NCBI RefSeq assembly: GCF_022695985.1
Contig: NZ_JAAPBF010000024.1
Location: 1 to 60,036, forward strand
Reading direction: 5' to 3'
From: Streptomyces sp. NP-1717
GTDB lineage: Bacteria; Actinomycetota; Actinomycetes; Streptomycetales; Streptomycetaceae
Length of the DNA stretch: 60,036 nucleotides
Shown: positions 1-8,627 of the stretch, in pieces
Numbering within the stretch: position 1 is the first letter of the stretch
How the letters are laid out: each line of letters opens with the position of its first letter
Made by a program: the position numbers and the translations under genes
Notes under the pieces: model-generated
Told to the model about the DNA's origin: nothing
The model's input: the letters and a program-made list of their open reading frames with translations, nothing else
The model's database searches: none

Positions 1-735
1 GTCACCGGTGCCTCGCGCGGTCTCGGCCGCGCCGTCTCCCGCGCGTTCGCCGCAAACGGCGACCGTGTCGCCGTGCACTACGGCACCCGCGAGGACGACG
101 CGCGCCACACGCTGGACTCGCTCGACGGCACCGGCCACGTACTGCTGGGCGGTGACCTGTCGGACCCCGAGGGCGCGGCACGGATCGCCGACGCGGCGCG
201 GGAGACGCTGGGCGGTATCGACGTACTCGTGAACAACGCGGCGGTGAACGAGCGTCATCCGCTCGCCACCACCACGTACGAGGACTGGGCGGCGGCGTGG
301 CAGCGCCATCTGTCGGTGAATGTGCTCGGCACGGCGCTGCTCAGCCATCGCGCGGCCCGGTCCATGATCGACCGCGGAATGGGCGGCCGCATCGTCAACA
401 TCGGTTCACGCGGCGCGTTCCGGGGCGAGCCGGACCACCCCGCGTACGGCGCCACGAAAGCGGCGGTGCACGCGCTGGGGCAGTCGCTGGCGGTGTCGCT
501 CGCTCCGTACGGCATCGGTGTCGCCTCCGTCGCGCCGGGCTTCTTCGACACGGAACGGGTGGCGGCCCGGCTGGCCGGGGCGGAGGGAGAGGCGATCCGG
601 GCGCAGAGCCCGTTCGGCCGGGTGGCGAGCGCGGAGGAGGTCGCGGCGGCCGTCCTGTGGCTGGCCTCGCCCGAGGCGCAGTGGTCGTCGGGCGCGGTGC
701 TGGACCTCAACGGCGCTTCCCATCTGCGGAGTTGA
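1..735 (+). CDS. SDR family oxidoreductase, 5' end cut by window edge
   Basis: This is a short-chain dehydrogenase/reductase, probably NAD(P)H-dependent and cytosolic; the substrate cannot be read from sequence. The open frame runs from the first base, so the start lies just outside the window and only a few residues are missing compared with the usual ~250. The first residues are the Rossmann glycine motif (VTGASRGLG). Further on come the NNAAVN motif, the catalytic serine in NIGSRGAF, and the YGATK active-site Tyr/Lys pair. The C-terminal VLDLNGASH segment is also typical of the family. It ends at a TGA and is followed by about 200 bases without a gene before the convergent gene at 945. Confidence 0.9.
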   Translation, partial: VTGASRGLGRAVSRAFAANGDRVAVHYGTREDDARHTLDSLDGTGHVLLGGDLSDPEGAARIADAARETLGGIDVLVNNAAVNERHPLATTTYEDWAAAWQRHLSVNVLGTALLSHRAARSMIDRGMGGRIVNIGSRGAFRGEPDHPAYGATKAAVHALGQSLAVSLAPYGIGVASVAPGFFDTERVAARLAGAEGEAIRAQSPFGRVASAEEVAAAVLWLASPEAQWSSGAVLDLNGASHLRS

Positions 736-944
736 GGCCCGGCACCGGGCAGACACCCGGGGACGGCTGGCCCTGTCCGGCAGATCTTCGCGGGCCCGGA
801 ACGCCTGGCACGGCACCTCGCCACGTCGTCGGACTCGTCCACGTAGGTCCAGTACGAGCACGAACTTCCGCCTAGCGACGCACCGCACCGAAGGCCCCGG
901 ACTTTCCACGAAGATCCGCCGGACAGGGCCCAGCCCCCGCTTCC

Positions 945-2504
945 TCAGCCCCCGTTGCGCGACCGCGCCTTGAACGCCGCCTTGCGGGCGTCCTTCGCCG
1001 CCTTGCGGTCCCGGTGCAGCCGGCCCATCGCCTCCAGCACGTCCGCCGTCGCCGGGTGGTCCACCCGCCACGCCGCGTCGAAGAAGCCGCTGTGCTGGCC
1101 GACCAGCCCCTCGACCAGCTCCTGGAGCTCCAGGGGCTCGCCCTCCGCGTCGAGTTGGGCCGCGATCGTGTCGATCGCCAACCAGAAGATCATCGACTCG
1201 GACGGCGGCGGCACGTCGGCGGCCCCCAGCTCCGCGAGCCACACGCGGGCGAGCCCGCCCAGCTCCGCGTCGTCCAGGACCTCGCGCACCGCGGGCTCGG
1301 CCTCGGCGCCGACGAGCGCGAGGGACTGCTGGCAGTGCAGCCGGCGCAGCGGGGCGCCGGGGTCGGTGCCCTTGGCAGCGGCGAGCAGTTCGCTTGCCGC
1401 CGCGGCTGGTTCGCGGCGGGCCAGCCACTGTTCGGTCTCGGCGCGCGCGGCCGGCTCTGGGAAGTGCGCGACGCCGTCGAGGAGCGCGTCGGCGCCCTTG
1501 TCGGCGAGGTCGCCGACGGCGGGCGCCTCGACGCCCGCGTCCCGCATCCGGGACCTGATCCCGTGCAGACCGAGCGGGGTCAGCGTGACCACGCCGTACC
1601 GGGACACGTCCTCGTCGTCGCCGGACGGTACGGATTCGGCCTCGGCGTCGTCGACCATCAGCGCCTCGTCCACGGGTACGTACGTGACGAGCCCGATCGG
1701 CTCCAGCAGGGCGAACTGGTCGTCCAGCCGCATCATCGCGTCCGACACCTGCTCCAGCACGTCGTCGGTGGGCTCGCCCATGTCGTCGGGCACGATCATC
1801 GACGCGGCGAGGACCGGCAGAGGTACGGGGACGGGGTCGGTCCCGCCCTCGCCGGCGGTGAGCAGATAGAGGTTCCCGAGGACGCCCTCCAGGAACTCGG
1901 CCTCCGCCTCGGGGTCCCAGTCCAGGGCGTCGAGGTCGATCTCCCCGTCGTCGCCGATGGCACCGGCCAGATCCTCCAGGACGGGCGCGGTCGCGTCGGC
2001 GAAGACGACGTCCAGGGCGTCCAGCCAGAGGGAGAGGACGTCCTGCGGGCTGCCGGACGCGATGAGTTGGAGGGCGGCTCCGGCGCTCACGGTGCCGTCT
2101 CCGTCGCCTCCGGCGCCCACGCCTCCCGCACCGCCCGCTCCGTCCGCCCCGTCCATGGATTTCGCGTCGTCGGAGGGGTCCTCGACCTCGACCAGCCCGG
2201 TGTCGACGGCCACCCGCCACGCCTCGCTCGCCGCGGCCTCGGCCTCCGCCCGGGCCTGCGCCGCCAGCGCCTCGTCGCTCTCCGTCGGTTCGGGGCTCTC
2301 GGTCCCGAGGAGTCCCAGCACCTCGGCCGCCGCGGGCAGTTGCTCCTCGACGAGCTCACCACCCGCACCGACGCGCGTCCCCGGCCCGGCCCAGCGGGCG
2401 AGACGCACGGCCCTGGCCAGCAGCGGTACGGCGAGCGCGTCCCGCGCCAGCTCCGCGTCCGAGGGCAGCCGCACCGGCGGCAGGGTGGGGCGGTCTCCGG
2501 ACAT
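945..2504 (-). CDS. Conserved hypothetical protein, 519 aa
   Basis: I do not recognise a domain. The protein is mostly helical, acidic and alanine-rich, with no signal peptide or membrane segment, so it is probably cytosolic. A region of about 60 residues with the sequence YGVVTLTPLGLHGIRSRM resembles a winged-helix end (strand-turn-helix), but this is weak. The C-terminus ends in a basic helix rich in Lys, Arg and Ala. I chose the ATG at 2504 because AAGGAG lies at the right distance upstream; a longer open frame reaches 2624 without such a site. It is divergent from the secreted nuclease and convergent with the SDR gene. A regulatory or DNA-associated role is possible but not supported. Confidence 0.75.
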   Translation of the reverse strand: MSGDRPTLPPVRLPSDAELARDALAVPLLARAVRLARWAGPGTRVGAGGELVEEQLPAAAEVLGLLGTESPEPTESDEALAAQARAEAEAAASEAWRVAVDTGLVEVEDPSDDAKSMDGADGAGGAGGVGAGGDGDGTVSAGAALQLIASGSPQDVLSLWLDALDVVFADATAPVLEDLAGAIGDDGEIDLDALDWDPEAEAEFLEGVLGNLYLLTAGEGGTDPVPVPLPVLAASMIVPDDMGEPTDDVLEQVSDAMMRLDDQFALLEPIGLVTYVPVDEALMVDDAEAESVPSGDDEDVSRYGVVTLTPLGLHGIRSRMRDAGVEAPAVGDLADKGADALLDGVAHFPEPAARAETEQWLARREPAAAASELLAAAKGTDPGAPLRRLHCQQSLALVGAEAEPAVREVLDDAELGGLARVWLAELGAADVPPPSESMIFWLAIDTIAAQLDAEGEPLELQELVEGLVGQHSGFFDAAWRVDHPATADVLEAMGRLHRDRKAAKDARKAAFKARSRNGG

Positions 2505-2659
2505 CTGGTGATTCTCCTTGCGCCTTACGGGGTCCAGGGCGCCCAAGCGTAGACGTATTTCACCCCATCCCACCCGGTTCACTTGGCCGACAACGGGTGT
2601 ACACCCGCACACCCTTGACAACACATGGGCCCACGCAAGAGATTGACGCGCGTAGAACT

Positions 2660-2677
2660 ACACGTGGAACCACGTGT
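2660..2677. promoter_or_regulatory. Perfect inverted repeat upstream of secreted nuclease gene
   Basis: Two 8-base arms (ACACGTGG and CCACGTGT) separated by two bases lie about 50 bases upstream of the nuclease start. A further CCACGT copy follows at once. A TTGACA hexamer sits at 2615-2620, so the repeat would fall just downstream of or over a promoter. This geometry suits a repressor operator, but the regulator is unknown. Confidence 0.45.
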
Positions 2678-2725
2678 GGGACCACGTTCCACTCCGTCAC
2701 CCTTTCTCACTTCCGGAGTCCCGTA

Positions 2726-4552
2726 ATGCCTTCATCCGTACCGAGAACGGCCGCCGTCTCGGCCCTCGTCGCCACCGCACTGGCAGCCGGCCTGCTCGCC
2801 GGATCCTCCTCGGCGTCCGCCGCCGAGGTCAGGATCAGCGGCATCCAGGGCAGTGGCCGGATATCGCCGCTCGTGGGTACCCCCGTGGCCGACGTGCCCG
2901 GCATCGTCACCGGCGTACGGACCTACGGCTCCCGGGGCTTCTGGTTCCAGGACCCGAACCCCGACAGGGACGCGGCGACGAGCGAGGGCATCTTCGTCTT
3001 CACCAACGCCGTTCCGGCGGTCGCCGTGGGCGACTCGGTCAAGGTGTCCGGCACGGTCACCGAGTACGTCCCCGGCGGCGCCGCCTCCGGGAACCAGTCC
3101 CTCACCCAGATCTCGTCGCCGAAGATCACGGTCGTCTCCTCCGGCAACGAGCTCCCCGCGCCGGTGACGATCTCGGCGAAGTCCGTACCGGCCGCGTACG
3201 CCCCCAAGGGCACCGCCGCGACGGGCAACAGCATCAACGGCCTTCAGCTGAAGCCCCGCAGCTACGCGCTCGACTACTACGAGTCGCTGGAGGGCATGAA
3301 CGTCCGCGTCGGCACCTCGCGCGTGGTCGGCGCCACCGACCCGTACTCGGAGCTGTGGGTGACGGTCAAGCCGAGCGAGAACGCCAACCGCCGCGGCGGC
3401 ACGGTCTACGGCGGTTACGACGACCAGAACACCGGCAGGATCCAGATCCAGCAGCTGGCCCCGGTCGCCGAGCGGCCGTTCCCGAAGGCCGACGTCGGGG
3501 ACGTGCTGTCGGGCAGCACCGAAGGCCCGCTGGACTTCAACCAGTTCGGCGGCTACACGCTGACCGCCCGCACTCTCGGCGAGGTCACCGGCGACGGCGC
3601 GAAGCCCGAGACGACCCGCGCGCAGCGCCGCGACGAGCTGGCCGTGGCGACGTACAACGTCGAGAACCTCGACCCGTCCGACCCGCAGGAGAAGTTCGAC
3701 GCGCTCGCCGGCGCCGTCGTGAACAACCTGTCGTCGCCGGACATCCTGGCGCTGGAGGAGATCCAGGACGACAACGGCGCGACGGACGACGGCACCGTCT
3801 CCGCCGACGCGACCATCGCCAAGTTCACGGCGGCGATCGTGGCGGCCGGCGGCCCGGCGTACGAGGCGCGCACCGTCGACCCGGAGAACAAGACGGACGG
3901 CGGCGAGCCCGGCGGCAACATCCGCCAGGTCTTCCTCTTCAACCCCGAGCGGGTCTCCTTCACCGACCGCGCGGGCGGCGACGCCACGACGGCGACCGAG
4001 GCCGTGAGCGAGGGCGGCCACGCCGCGCTGAGCCTGTCCCCCGGCCGGATCGACCCGGCGAACGCCGCCTGGAAGGACAGCCGCAAGCCGCTGGCCGGTG
4101 AGTTCACCTTCCGCGGCGAGCCGGTCATCGTGATCGCCAACCACTTCGCCTCCAAGGGCGGCGACGAGAGCCTGGTCTCGCACCACCAGCCGCCGACCCG
4201 GATCTCCGAGGCGCAGCGGCACCTCCAGGCGAAGTCCGTCAACGCGTTCGTGAAGGACCTCCTGGCGGTCCAGAAGAAGGCCAACGTGCTGGTGGTGGGT
4301 GACATCAACGACTTCGAGTTCTCCACGACCACGAAGACGCTCACCGCGGGCGGCGCGCTGTACCCGGCGATCAAGTCCCTGCCTGCGCCGGAGCGTTACT
4401 CCTACGTCTACCAGGGCAACAGCCAGGTCCTCGACCAGATCCTGACGAGCCCGGCGGTCGACGACTTCGACTACGACAGCGTCCACATCAACGCCGAGTT
4501 CGCCGACCAGAACAGCGACCACGACCCGCAGGTGCTGCGTTTCCGGCCGTGA
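2726..4552 (+). CDS. Secreted endonuclease/exonuclease/phosphatase (EEP) family nuclease
   Basis: A 608-residue exported nuclease of the ExeM/NucH type. It starts with a Sec signal peptide (short charged start, hydrophobic core, cleavage near SASAAE at about residue 32). An OB-fold-like nucleic-acid-binding region follows over roughly residues 35-290. The Mg-dependent EEP catalytic domain occupies about 305-608. Catalytic motifs are visible in order: ATYNVENL, ILALEEIQD, IANHFASKGGD, VVGDINDF and the terminal NSDHDPQVL with the general-base Asp-His pair. The start is the ATG at 2726, preceded by CCGGAG; upstream in-frame codons lack a ribosome site and would bury the signal peptide. It probably degrades extracellular DNA for nutrients. 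A strong terminator follows. Confidence 0.9.
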   Translation: MPSSVPRTAAVSALVATALAAGLLAGSSSASAAEVRISGIQGSGRISPLVGTPVADVPGIVTGVRTYGSRGFWFQDPNPDRDAATSEGIFVFTNAVPAVAVGDSVKVSGTVTEYVPGGAASGNQSLTQISSPKITVVSSGNELPAPVTISAKSVPAAYAPKGTAATGNSINGLQLKPRSYALDYYESLEGMNVRVGTSRVVGATDPYSELWVTVKPSENANRRGGTVYGGYDDQNTGRIQIQQLAPVAERPFPKADVGDVLSGSTEGPLDFNQFGGYTLTARTLGEVTGDGAKPETTRAQRRDELAVATYNVENLDPSDPQEKFDALAGAVVNNLSSPDILALEEIQDDNGATDDGTVSADATIAKFTAAIVAAGGPAYEARTVDPENKTDGGEPGGNIRQVFLFNPERVSFTDRAGGDATTATEAVSEGGHAALSLSPGRIDPANAAWKDSRKPLAGEFTFRGEPVIVIANHFASKGGDESLVSHHQPPTRISEAQRHLQAKSVNAFVKDLLAVQKKANVLVVGDINDFEFSTTTKTLTAGGALYPAIKSLPAPERYSYVYQGNSQVLDQILTSPAVDDFDYDSVHINAEFADQNSDHDPQVLRFRP

Positions 4553-4575
4553 CCGGGGCCGCGTCTGCCTGAACG

Positions 4576-4616
4576 GCGGTGGTCCGGCCGTACCCCACAT
4601 ACGGCCGGACCACCGC
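4576..4616. terminator. 17-bp stem-loop between convergent genes
   Basis: A perfect 17-bp inverted repeat (4576-4592 with 4600-4616) with a 7-base loop sits between the ends of the nuclease gene and the convergent monooxygenase-domain gene. It can serve both strands. Confidence 0.85.
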
Positions 4617-4666
4617 GCTCTCCGCCGCCACGGCGCCCCGCGCCCGGTCCGGCCGCCCTGTGCCCC

Positions 4667-5371
4667 TCAGGCCGCGCTGAGACTGATCGCGGGCGTGTAC
4701 CGGTGCACCGTGCTGCCCGCGAGGCCGGGGAAGGTCCGCACCTTCTCCCACTGCTCCGAGCCCGAACCGACGCCGTCCCCCGGGGCGTTGAGCGCGACGA
4801 TGTGGCCCTCCGCGTTCTCCCACTCCGCGTAGTTGAGCACCCGTGTCCCGTCCGTGCTGGCGTGGAAGTACGCGGCGATCCCGGCCGACTGCTCGTAGCG
4901 GTCGCTGTCGAGGGCCGCGAAGACGGTGTCGGTCCACTCCCGCTGTCGTGCGGGGTCCGGCCCGTCGAACTCGACGTCCACGATCACGACGCAGCCGGGC
5001 ACCCGGGTGTCGCCCTCGGCCGGCTCCCCGCTCCGGTACAGCTCGTACGAGCCGAGGCCGAGCCGCTCGATCCCCGGCACGGCAGCGTCGATCTCCGCGT
5101 TGCGCTCGTCGCGCCCCGTGCGGACGAAGTCCTGGTAGGCGGCCTCGTCGCGCCACTGCGAGTAGTGCAGCAGCGTCCTGCCGTCCTCGCCGACCATGAC
5201 GCTGTACGACAGGAGGCCGCCGTCCGGCCACTCCCGGCGCGCCCACGCCTCACCGATCGCCTCCACCGCCGCGCGCTGCCGCTCGGGCGTACCGACGCGC
5301 CAGGTGCTGACCTTGACGACGCCGACGCCGGGACGGCCGATCTCGGGGACGGTGGTGACTCGCACGGACAT
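4667..5371 (-). CDS. Antibiotic biosynthesis monooxygenase (ABM) domain protein, tandem
   Basis: A 234-residue protein made of two ferredoxin-like ABM domains in tandem (about residues 15-110 and 125-225). Each has the strand pattern of the family; the phrases LLHYSQWRDEAAYQDF and VLNYAEWENAEGH are equivalent positions in the two halves. Members act as cofactor-free oxygenases or simply as small-molecule-binding dimers, so an enzymatic role is not proven. The start at 5371 follows GAGGAGGT at good spacing. The leader carries a strong palindrome, which suggests control by a repressor. No biosynthetic gene cluster is adjacent. Confidence 0.8.
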   Translation of the reverse strand: MSVRVTTVPEIGRPGVGVVKVSTWRVGTPERQRAAVEAIGEAWARREWPDGGLLSYSVMVGEDGRTLLHYSQWRDEAAYQDFVRTGRDERNAEIDAAVPGIERLGLGSYELYRSGEPAEGDTRVPGCVVIVDVEFDGPDPARQREWTDTVFAALDSDRYEQSAGIAAYFHASTDGTRVLNYAEWENAEGHIVALNAPGDGVGSGSEQWEKVRTFPGLAGSTVHRYTPAISLSAA

Positions 5372-5387
5372 GGTGATACCTCCTCGT

Positions 5388-5410
5388 CGCCGCACCACCG
5401 TGGTGCGGCG
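5388..5410. promoter_or_regulatory. 10-bp inverted repeat in leader of ABM gene
   Basis: The arms CGCCGCACCA and TGGTGCGGCG are separated by three bases, ending 17 bases before the ABM start codon and next to its ribosome site. It could be an operator or an mRNA hairpin. It could also partly terminate transcription from the upstream SUKH gene. Confidence 0.45.
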
Positions 5411-5446
5411 TCGCTCACCATGCTCAAATATGAAGTGTGGTTGAGG

Positions 5447-5977
5447 TCAACGTGACTTCGCCCAGCGCGCCACCCAGTCGGCGAACCCGGGTTCCTCCTC
5501 GGCGGGCGCCGCGCCCACATCGCTGACGGCCCATATCCGGCCGCGCTGGGCGCCGGTGACGACCAGATGCCAGTACAGCCCGCAGCCGTCGGTGCCCAGC
5601 ACGATGCTGCCGTCGTTGCCGACCTCGTCGATCAGCGGCTCCAGCTCCTCGTACGGCCTCGGGTCGTCCTCCCACACCCACGCCTCGGTGAGCGGGAACG
5701 GCTTCGCGGGCGCCCGCTGGCCGTTGTCGAGGCCCCAGTCCGCGGGCAGGCGCCTCAGCGGGATCAGCCCGTCGACGTCCGCGGGCCCCTCACCGCTGCC
5801 GTCGCATATCTCGGCGACCAGCGTGCGGTAGGGCTCCGGTAGCACGACGCCCTGCTCGGACTCGAAGGCGTGGACGGCGGCCCAGCCCAGCGGGGGTCTG
5901 CGCAGCTCGGGCGGGAAGGCGGCGCGCAGCGCGTCGAGGTCGGCGGGATCGGCGCGTTCGGTGTCCATACGGCCCAT
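5447..5977 (-). CDS. SMI1/KNR4 (SUKH) family protein
   Basis: A 176-residue cytosolic protein with the SUKH fold: an early FESEQGVVLPEPYRTL segment (the family's FE..G..LP..YR pattern), the GLIPL strand, and a late core with SIVLGTDG and GRIWAVSD. In bacteria SUKH proteins are common immunity proteins of polymorphic toxins but also occur alone as housekeeping proteins. No toxin gene is adjacent, so the role is open. The start is uncertain. I chose ATG 5977, four bases past the stop of the upstream lipoprotein gene, implying translational coupling; GTG 5992 and ATG 5968 are alternatives. Confidence 0.75.
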   Translation of the reverse strand: MGRMDTERADPADLDALRAAFPPELRRPPLGWAAVHAFESEQGVVLPEPYRTLVAEICDGSGEGPADVDGLIPLRRLPADWGLDNGQRAPAKPFPLTEAWVWEDDPRPYEELEPLIDEVGNDGSIVLGTDGCGLYWHLVVTGAQRGRIWAVSDVGAAPAEEEPGFADWVARWAKSR

Positions 5978-5981
5978 TGGA

Positions 5982-6632
5982 TCACCGACCACTGACAGGG
6001 TCGGCGGCCCAGGAGGTCACGTCCAGGGTGCCGTCCGTGCCGAGGTCGACCGGGAGCGGCAGGGAGACGGGCTCCTCGCCGGGGGCGGGCGTGACGAGGA
6101 CGTGCGCACCGGGGGTGGGCGCTCCGTCCAGGGAGGTGACGCGGTTGTTCCAGTGCAGTACCGCGCTCGCCGTGGCGTTGGGCGCGAGCGTCACCTGCCG
6201 GGGCCGGTCGTCGCGCCGGCCGGTGTAGGAGTAGTCGCTCTTGTGGGTGACCTCGACGTCGATCGGCTCACGGGCCTCGTCGAGGAGTTCGAGGCCCGGA
6301 TGCCCCTTGACCCGGTAGGTCCTGTCGCCGCAGTTCCAGAGCTTGAGGGTGACCACGCGGTGGCCCATCGCGGCGTCCTCGCCGCCGATCACGACGTCCA
6401 GGCCCGACGCCGGGCACCCCGGCGGCGTCGCCCCGGTCGGCGAGGACGACGGCAGTGCCAGCGGCGAGGGCGGGACGGCGGACCCCGGAGGGGAGTGCGC
6501 CGGCGCGGTCGGCGCGGCGCCGGTGCCGGTCTCCGCCTCGATCTCACTCCTGAGGTCCGAACAGCCCGCCACCGTCAGCAGCAGGACGGACACCCCGGCC
6601 GACAGCACGGCCGGGCGGTGTCGCCTCGTCAT
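5982..6632 (-). CDS. DUF4232 domain lipoprotein
   Basis: A 216-residue predicted lipoprotein. The N-terminus has two arginines, a hydrophobic stretch and a lipobox ending VAGC, which places the acylated cysteine near residue 24. A Pro/Ser/Thr-rich linker follows (about 35-70), then a DUF4232 domain with two cysteines (PGCPASGL and LWNCGDR) that could form a disulfide on the cell surface. DUF4232 has no defined activity and is frequent in Streptomyces exported proteins. The ATG at 6632 is preceded by GGGGA. It lies downstream of dapD and directly upstream of the SUKH gene. Confidence 0.85.
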   Translation of the reverse strand: MTRRHRPAVLSAGVSVLLLTVAGCSDLRSEIEAETGTGAAPTAPAHSPPGSAVPPSPLALPSSSPTGATPPGCPASGLDVVIGGEDAAMGHRVVTLKLWNCGDRTYRVKGHPGLELLDEAREPIDVEVTHKSDYSYTGRRDDRPRQVTLAPNATASAVLHWNNRVTSLDGAPTPGAHVLVTPAPGEEPVSLPLPVDLGTDGTLDVTSWAADPVSGR

Positions 6633-6692
6633 CGGATCCCCGTTCCCCCGTGGTGTGCGCGGGGGCGTACGCGTGCGCGCCCCCGCGCGCCG

Positions 6693-7682
6693 TCAGTTGT
6701 GGCTGTGCAGGACGTCGTTCAGACCGCCCCAGACCGCGTTGTTCGGCCGGGCCTCGACCTTGCCGGTGACCGAGTTGCGGCGGAAGAGGATGTTCGAGGC
6801 GCCGGACAGGCCACGGGCCTTGACGATCTCCCCGTCGGGCAGCGTCACGCGCGTACCGGCCGTGATGTAGAGACCCGCCTCGACCACGCACTCGTCGCCG
6901 AGCGGGATGCCGACGCCCGCCTCGGCACCGATGAGGCAGCGCTCGCCGATGACGATGCGCTCCGTGCCGCCGCCGGAGAGGGTGCCCATGGTGGAGGCGC
7001 CGCCGCCGATGTCCGAGCCGTCGCCGACGACGACGCCGGCCGAGATCCGGCCCTCGACCATGGAGGTGCCGAGCGTGCCGGCGTTGAAGTTGACGAAGCC
7101 CTCGTGCATCACGGTGGTGCCCTCGGCGAGGTGCGCGCCGAGGCGGACCCGGTCGGCGTCGCCGATCCGGACGCCCTTGGGGGCGACGTAGTCCGTCATG
7201 CGCGGGAACTTGTCGACCGAGGTGACCTGGAGGTGCAGGCCCTCCGCGCGGGCGTTGAGGCGCACCGTCTCCAGCGCGTCGACGGCGACCGGGCCGAGCG
7301 AGGTCCAGGCGACGTTGGCGAGCAGGCCGAAGAGGCCGTCGAGGCTCTGCCCGTGCGGCTTCACCAGACGGTGGCTGAGCAGGTGCAGACGCAGGTACGC
7401 GTCATGGGCGTCCAGCGGCTTGTCGTCGAGCGAGGCGATGACCGTACGGACGGCGACGACCTCGACCCCGCGGCGCGGATCGGGTCCGACCGCCTTGCGC
7501 GCGGTGTCACCGAGCAGTTCGGCGGCGCGGTCGGCGCTCAGCCGCTCGGTACCGGCGGGGCCCGGCTCGTCGAAGAGCGCGGGGGCGGGGTACCAGGTGT
7601 CGAGGACGGTGCCGTCCTCGGTGAGGGTGGCGAGCCCGGCGGCGACGGCGCCGGTGGTGCGAGTAGCAGTCGTGTCGGTCAT
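6693..7682 (-). CDS. dapD: 2,3,4,5-tetrahydropyridine-2,6-dicarboxylate N-succinyltransferase
   Basis: DapD uses succinyl-CoA to succinylate tetrahydrodipicolinate in the diaminopimelate branch that supplies lysine and peptidoglycan. The 329-residue length fits the actinobacterial form, which has a longer N-terminal domain than the E. coli enzyme. The C-terminal half is a left-handed beta helix built from hexapeptide repeats ([20 protein letters not shown], then [17 protein letters not shown]). The trimer active-site region includes [16 protein letters not shown]. The ATG at 7682 has no good ribosome site but lies six bases after a TAGGTT hexamer, which points to leaderless translation. It stands alone, with no other dap gene in view. 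Confidence 0.95.
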   Translation of the reverse strand: MTDTTATRTTGAVAAGLATLTEDGTVLDTWYPAPALFDEPGPAGTERLSADRAAELLGDTARKAVGPDPRRGVEVVAVRTVIASLDDKPLDAHDAYLRLHLLSHRLVKPHGQSLDGLFGLLANVAWTSLGPVAVDALETVRLNARAEGLHLQVTSVDKFPRMTDYVAPKGVRIGDADRVRLGAHLAEGTTVMHEGFVNFNAGTLGTSMVEGRISAGVVVGDGSDIGGGASTMGTLSGGGTERIVIGERCLIGAEAGVGIPLGDECVVEAGLYITAGTRVTLPDGEIVKARGLSGASNILFRRNSVTGKVEARPNNAVWGGLNDVLHSHN

Positions 7683-7688
7683 GAGCGA

Positions 7689-7694
7689 AACCTA
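7689..7694 (-). promoter_or_regulatory. Candidate -10 box of leaderless dapD promoter
   Basis: TAGGTT on the minus strand ends six bases before the dapD ATG. This is the Streptomyces TAnnnT-N6/7-ATG arrangement in which transcription begins at the start codon. A clear -35 box is not visible; TTGGCC lies 19 bases upstream. Confidence 0.5.
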
Positions 7695-7774
7695 ACGGGC
7701 GCCCGTACGCGGAGGCCAACCGGTCTCGGCGTACGGGCACCGGGCCGTGGGAGCGGCGGCGGGTCCGCGGCGGT

Positions 7775-8020
7775 TCAGCCGAGCCGGTTACCGTCCGTGT
7801 CGCCCGCCGCCCGGTTGGTGTCGTCCTCGGCGCGCGGGAGGATCCGGTGTCCCTCGGAGTGGTGGTTCACCCAGCCGCAGACTCCGCAGCTGTAGCGGCC
7901 GTCGAGCCCGGCGATGAGCGTGCCGCACTGCCGGCACTCCGCGTAGGTGATCTCGGGGCCTATGACGGCCGCGTGCTGCGGTTCGGACTCCGGCGCGGGC
8001 GTGGCGGGCGGAATGCTCAT
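7775..8020 (-). CDS. Small zinc-ribbon hypothetical protein
   Basis: An 81-residue protein with a Pro/Glu-rich N-terminal third followed by two CxxC knuckles (CRQC at about residues 30-33 and CGVC at about 45-48), which suggests one zinc site. There is no membrane segment. The C-terminal tail is polar and acidic. No function can be named; such single zinc ribbons often mediate protein or nucleic-acid contacts. The ATG at 8020 sits six bases after a good -10 hexamer, so it appears to be leaderless. It has its own promoter although it directly follows the TetR gene on the same strand. Confidence 0.75.
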   Translation of the reverse strand: MSIPPATPAPESEPQHAAVIGPEITYAECRQCGTLIAGLDGRYSCGVCGWVNHHSEGHRILPRAEDDTNRAAGDTDGNRLG

Positions 8021-8024
8021 GCGG

Positions 8025-8627
8025 TCAATCTACCGAAGCCCGCGCACCGCCCGCCGGCGTCGGACCGGACGGAGCCGACGACCCGGCGAGGATCCTGCCG
8101 AGCATCTCCCGTGCGTAGTCGATGTCGTACTCGCCGCCGGTGAGCAGCACTTGGAGGCAGATGCCGTCGAGGAGCGCGACCAGCGCGCAGGCGGTGACCG
8201 TGTCGACCCGGCCGGCGAGGATCTTCATGACCCCGTCGCACCACTCGGCGGCCACCGGGCGCAGCGCGGGGCGGCGCAGGGCGGCGAGGTAGAGCTCGTA
8301 CTCCAGCTCGACGCCGGTGCCGCCGGTGCGGTCCCCCGTCAGCCACCGCCCGGTGATGCGGGCCAGCTCGTCCGCGATGTCGCAGTCGGGGCGGGCAAGG
8401 GCGCCGCTCTCCCTGACGGCGGAGGCGAAGCCCTCGTTGGCCTGCCGCAGCGCGGCGACCAACAGCTCGTCCAGGGAGGCGAAGTGGTACGTCGTGGAGC
8501 CGAGCGGCACATCGGCCTCGGCGGCGACGGTGCGGTGGCTCAGCCCCGCGATCCCGTTCCGCCCGACGACCCGGATCGCCGCGTCGATGATGCGCTGCCG
8601 CCTCTCGGGGTCGTACCGCCTGACCAT
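8025..8627 (-). CDS. TetR/AcrR family transcriptional regulator
   Basis: A 200-residue regulator with an N-terminal TetR helix-turn-helix: helix 1 in RRQRIIDAAIRVVGRNG, then the recognition region TVAAEADVPLGSTTYHF around residues 33-50. The rest is a helical ligand-binding and dimerisation domain with a C-terminal all-helical region. It is the second gene of a two-gene unit; its ATG shares a base with the stop of the SMR efflux gene (TGATG), implying coupled translation. Inference: it represses the pair through the large inverted repeat at 8955-8990 and is released by a compound that the pump exports. Confidence 0.92.
   Translation of the reverse strand: MVRRYDPERRQRIIDAAIRVVGRNGIAGLSHRTVAAEADVPLGSTTYHFASLDELLVAALRQANEGFASAVRESGALARPDCDIADELARITGRWLTGDRTGGTGVELEYELYLAALRRPALRPVAAEWCDGVMKILAGRVDTVTACALVALLDGICLQVLLTGGEYDIDYAREMLGRILAGSSAPSGPTPAGGARASVD
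8027..8032 (-). promoter_or_regulatory. -10 box of leaderless zinc-ribbon gene
   Basis: TAGATT on the minus strand lies exactly six bases before the ATG at 8020. It overlaps the stop codon region of the upstream tetR gene, so the promoter is embedded in coding sequence. Confidence 0.55.

Noticed and set aside
5445..5450. TTGACC as a -35 box for the ABM gene
   Set aside because: It overlaps the stop of the SUKH gene and no -10 hexamer lies at the right spacing.
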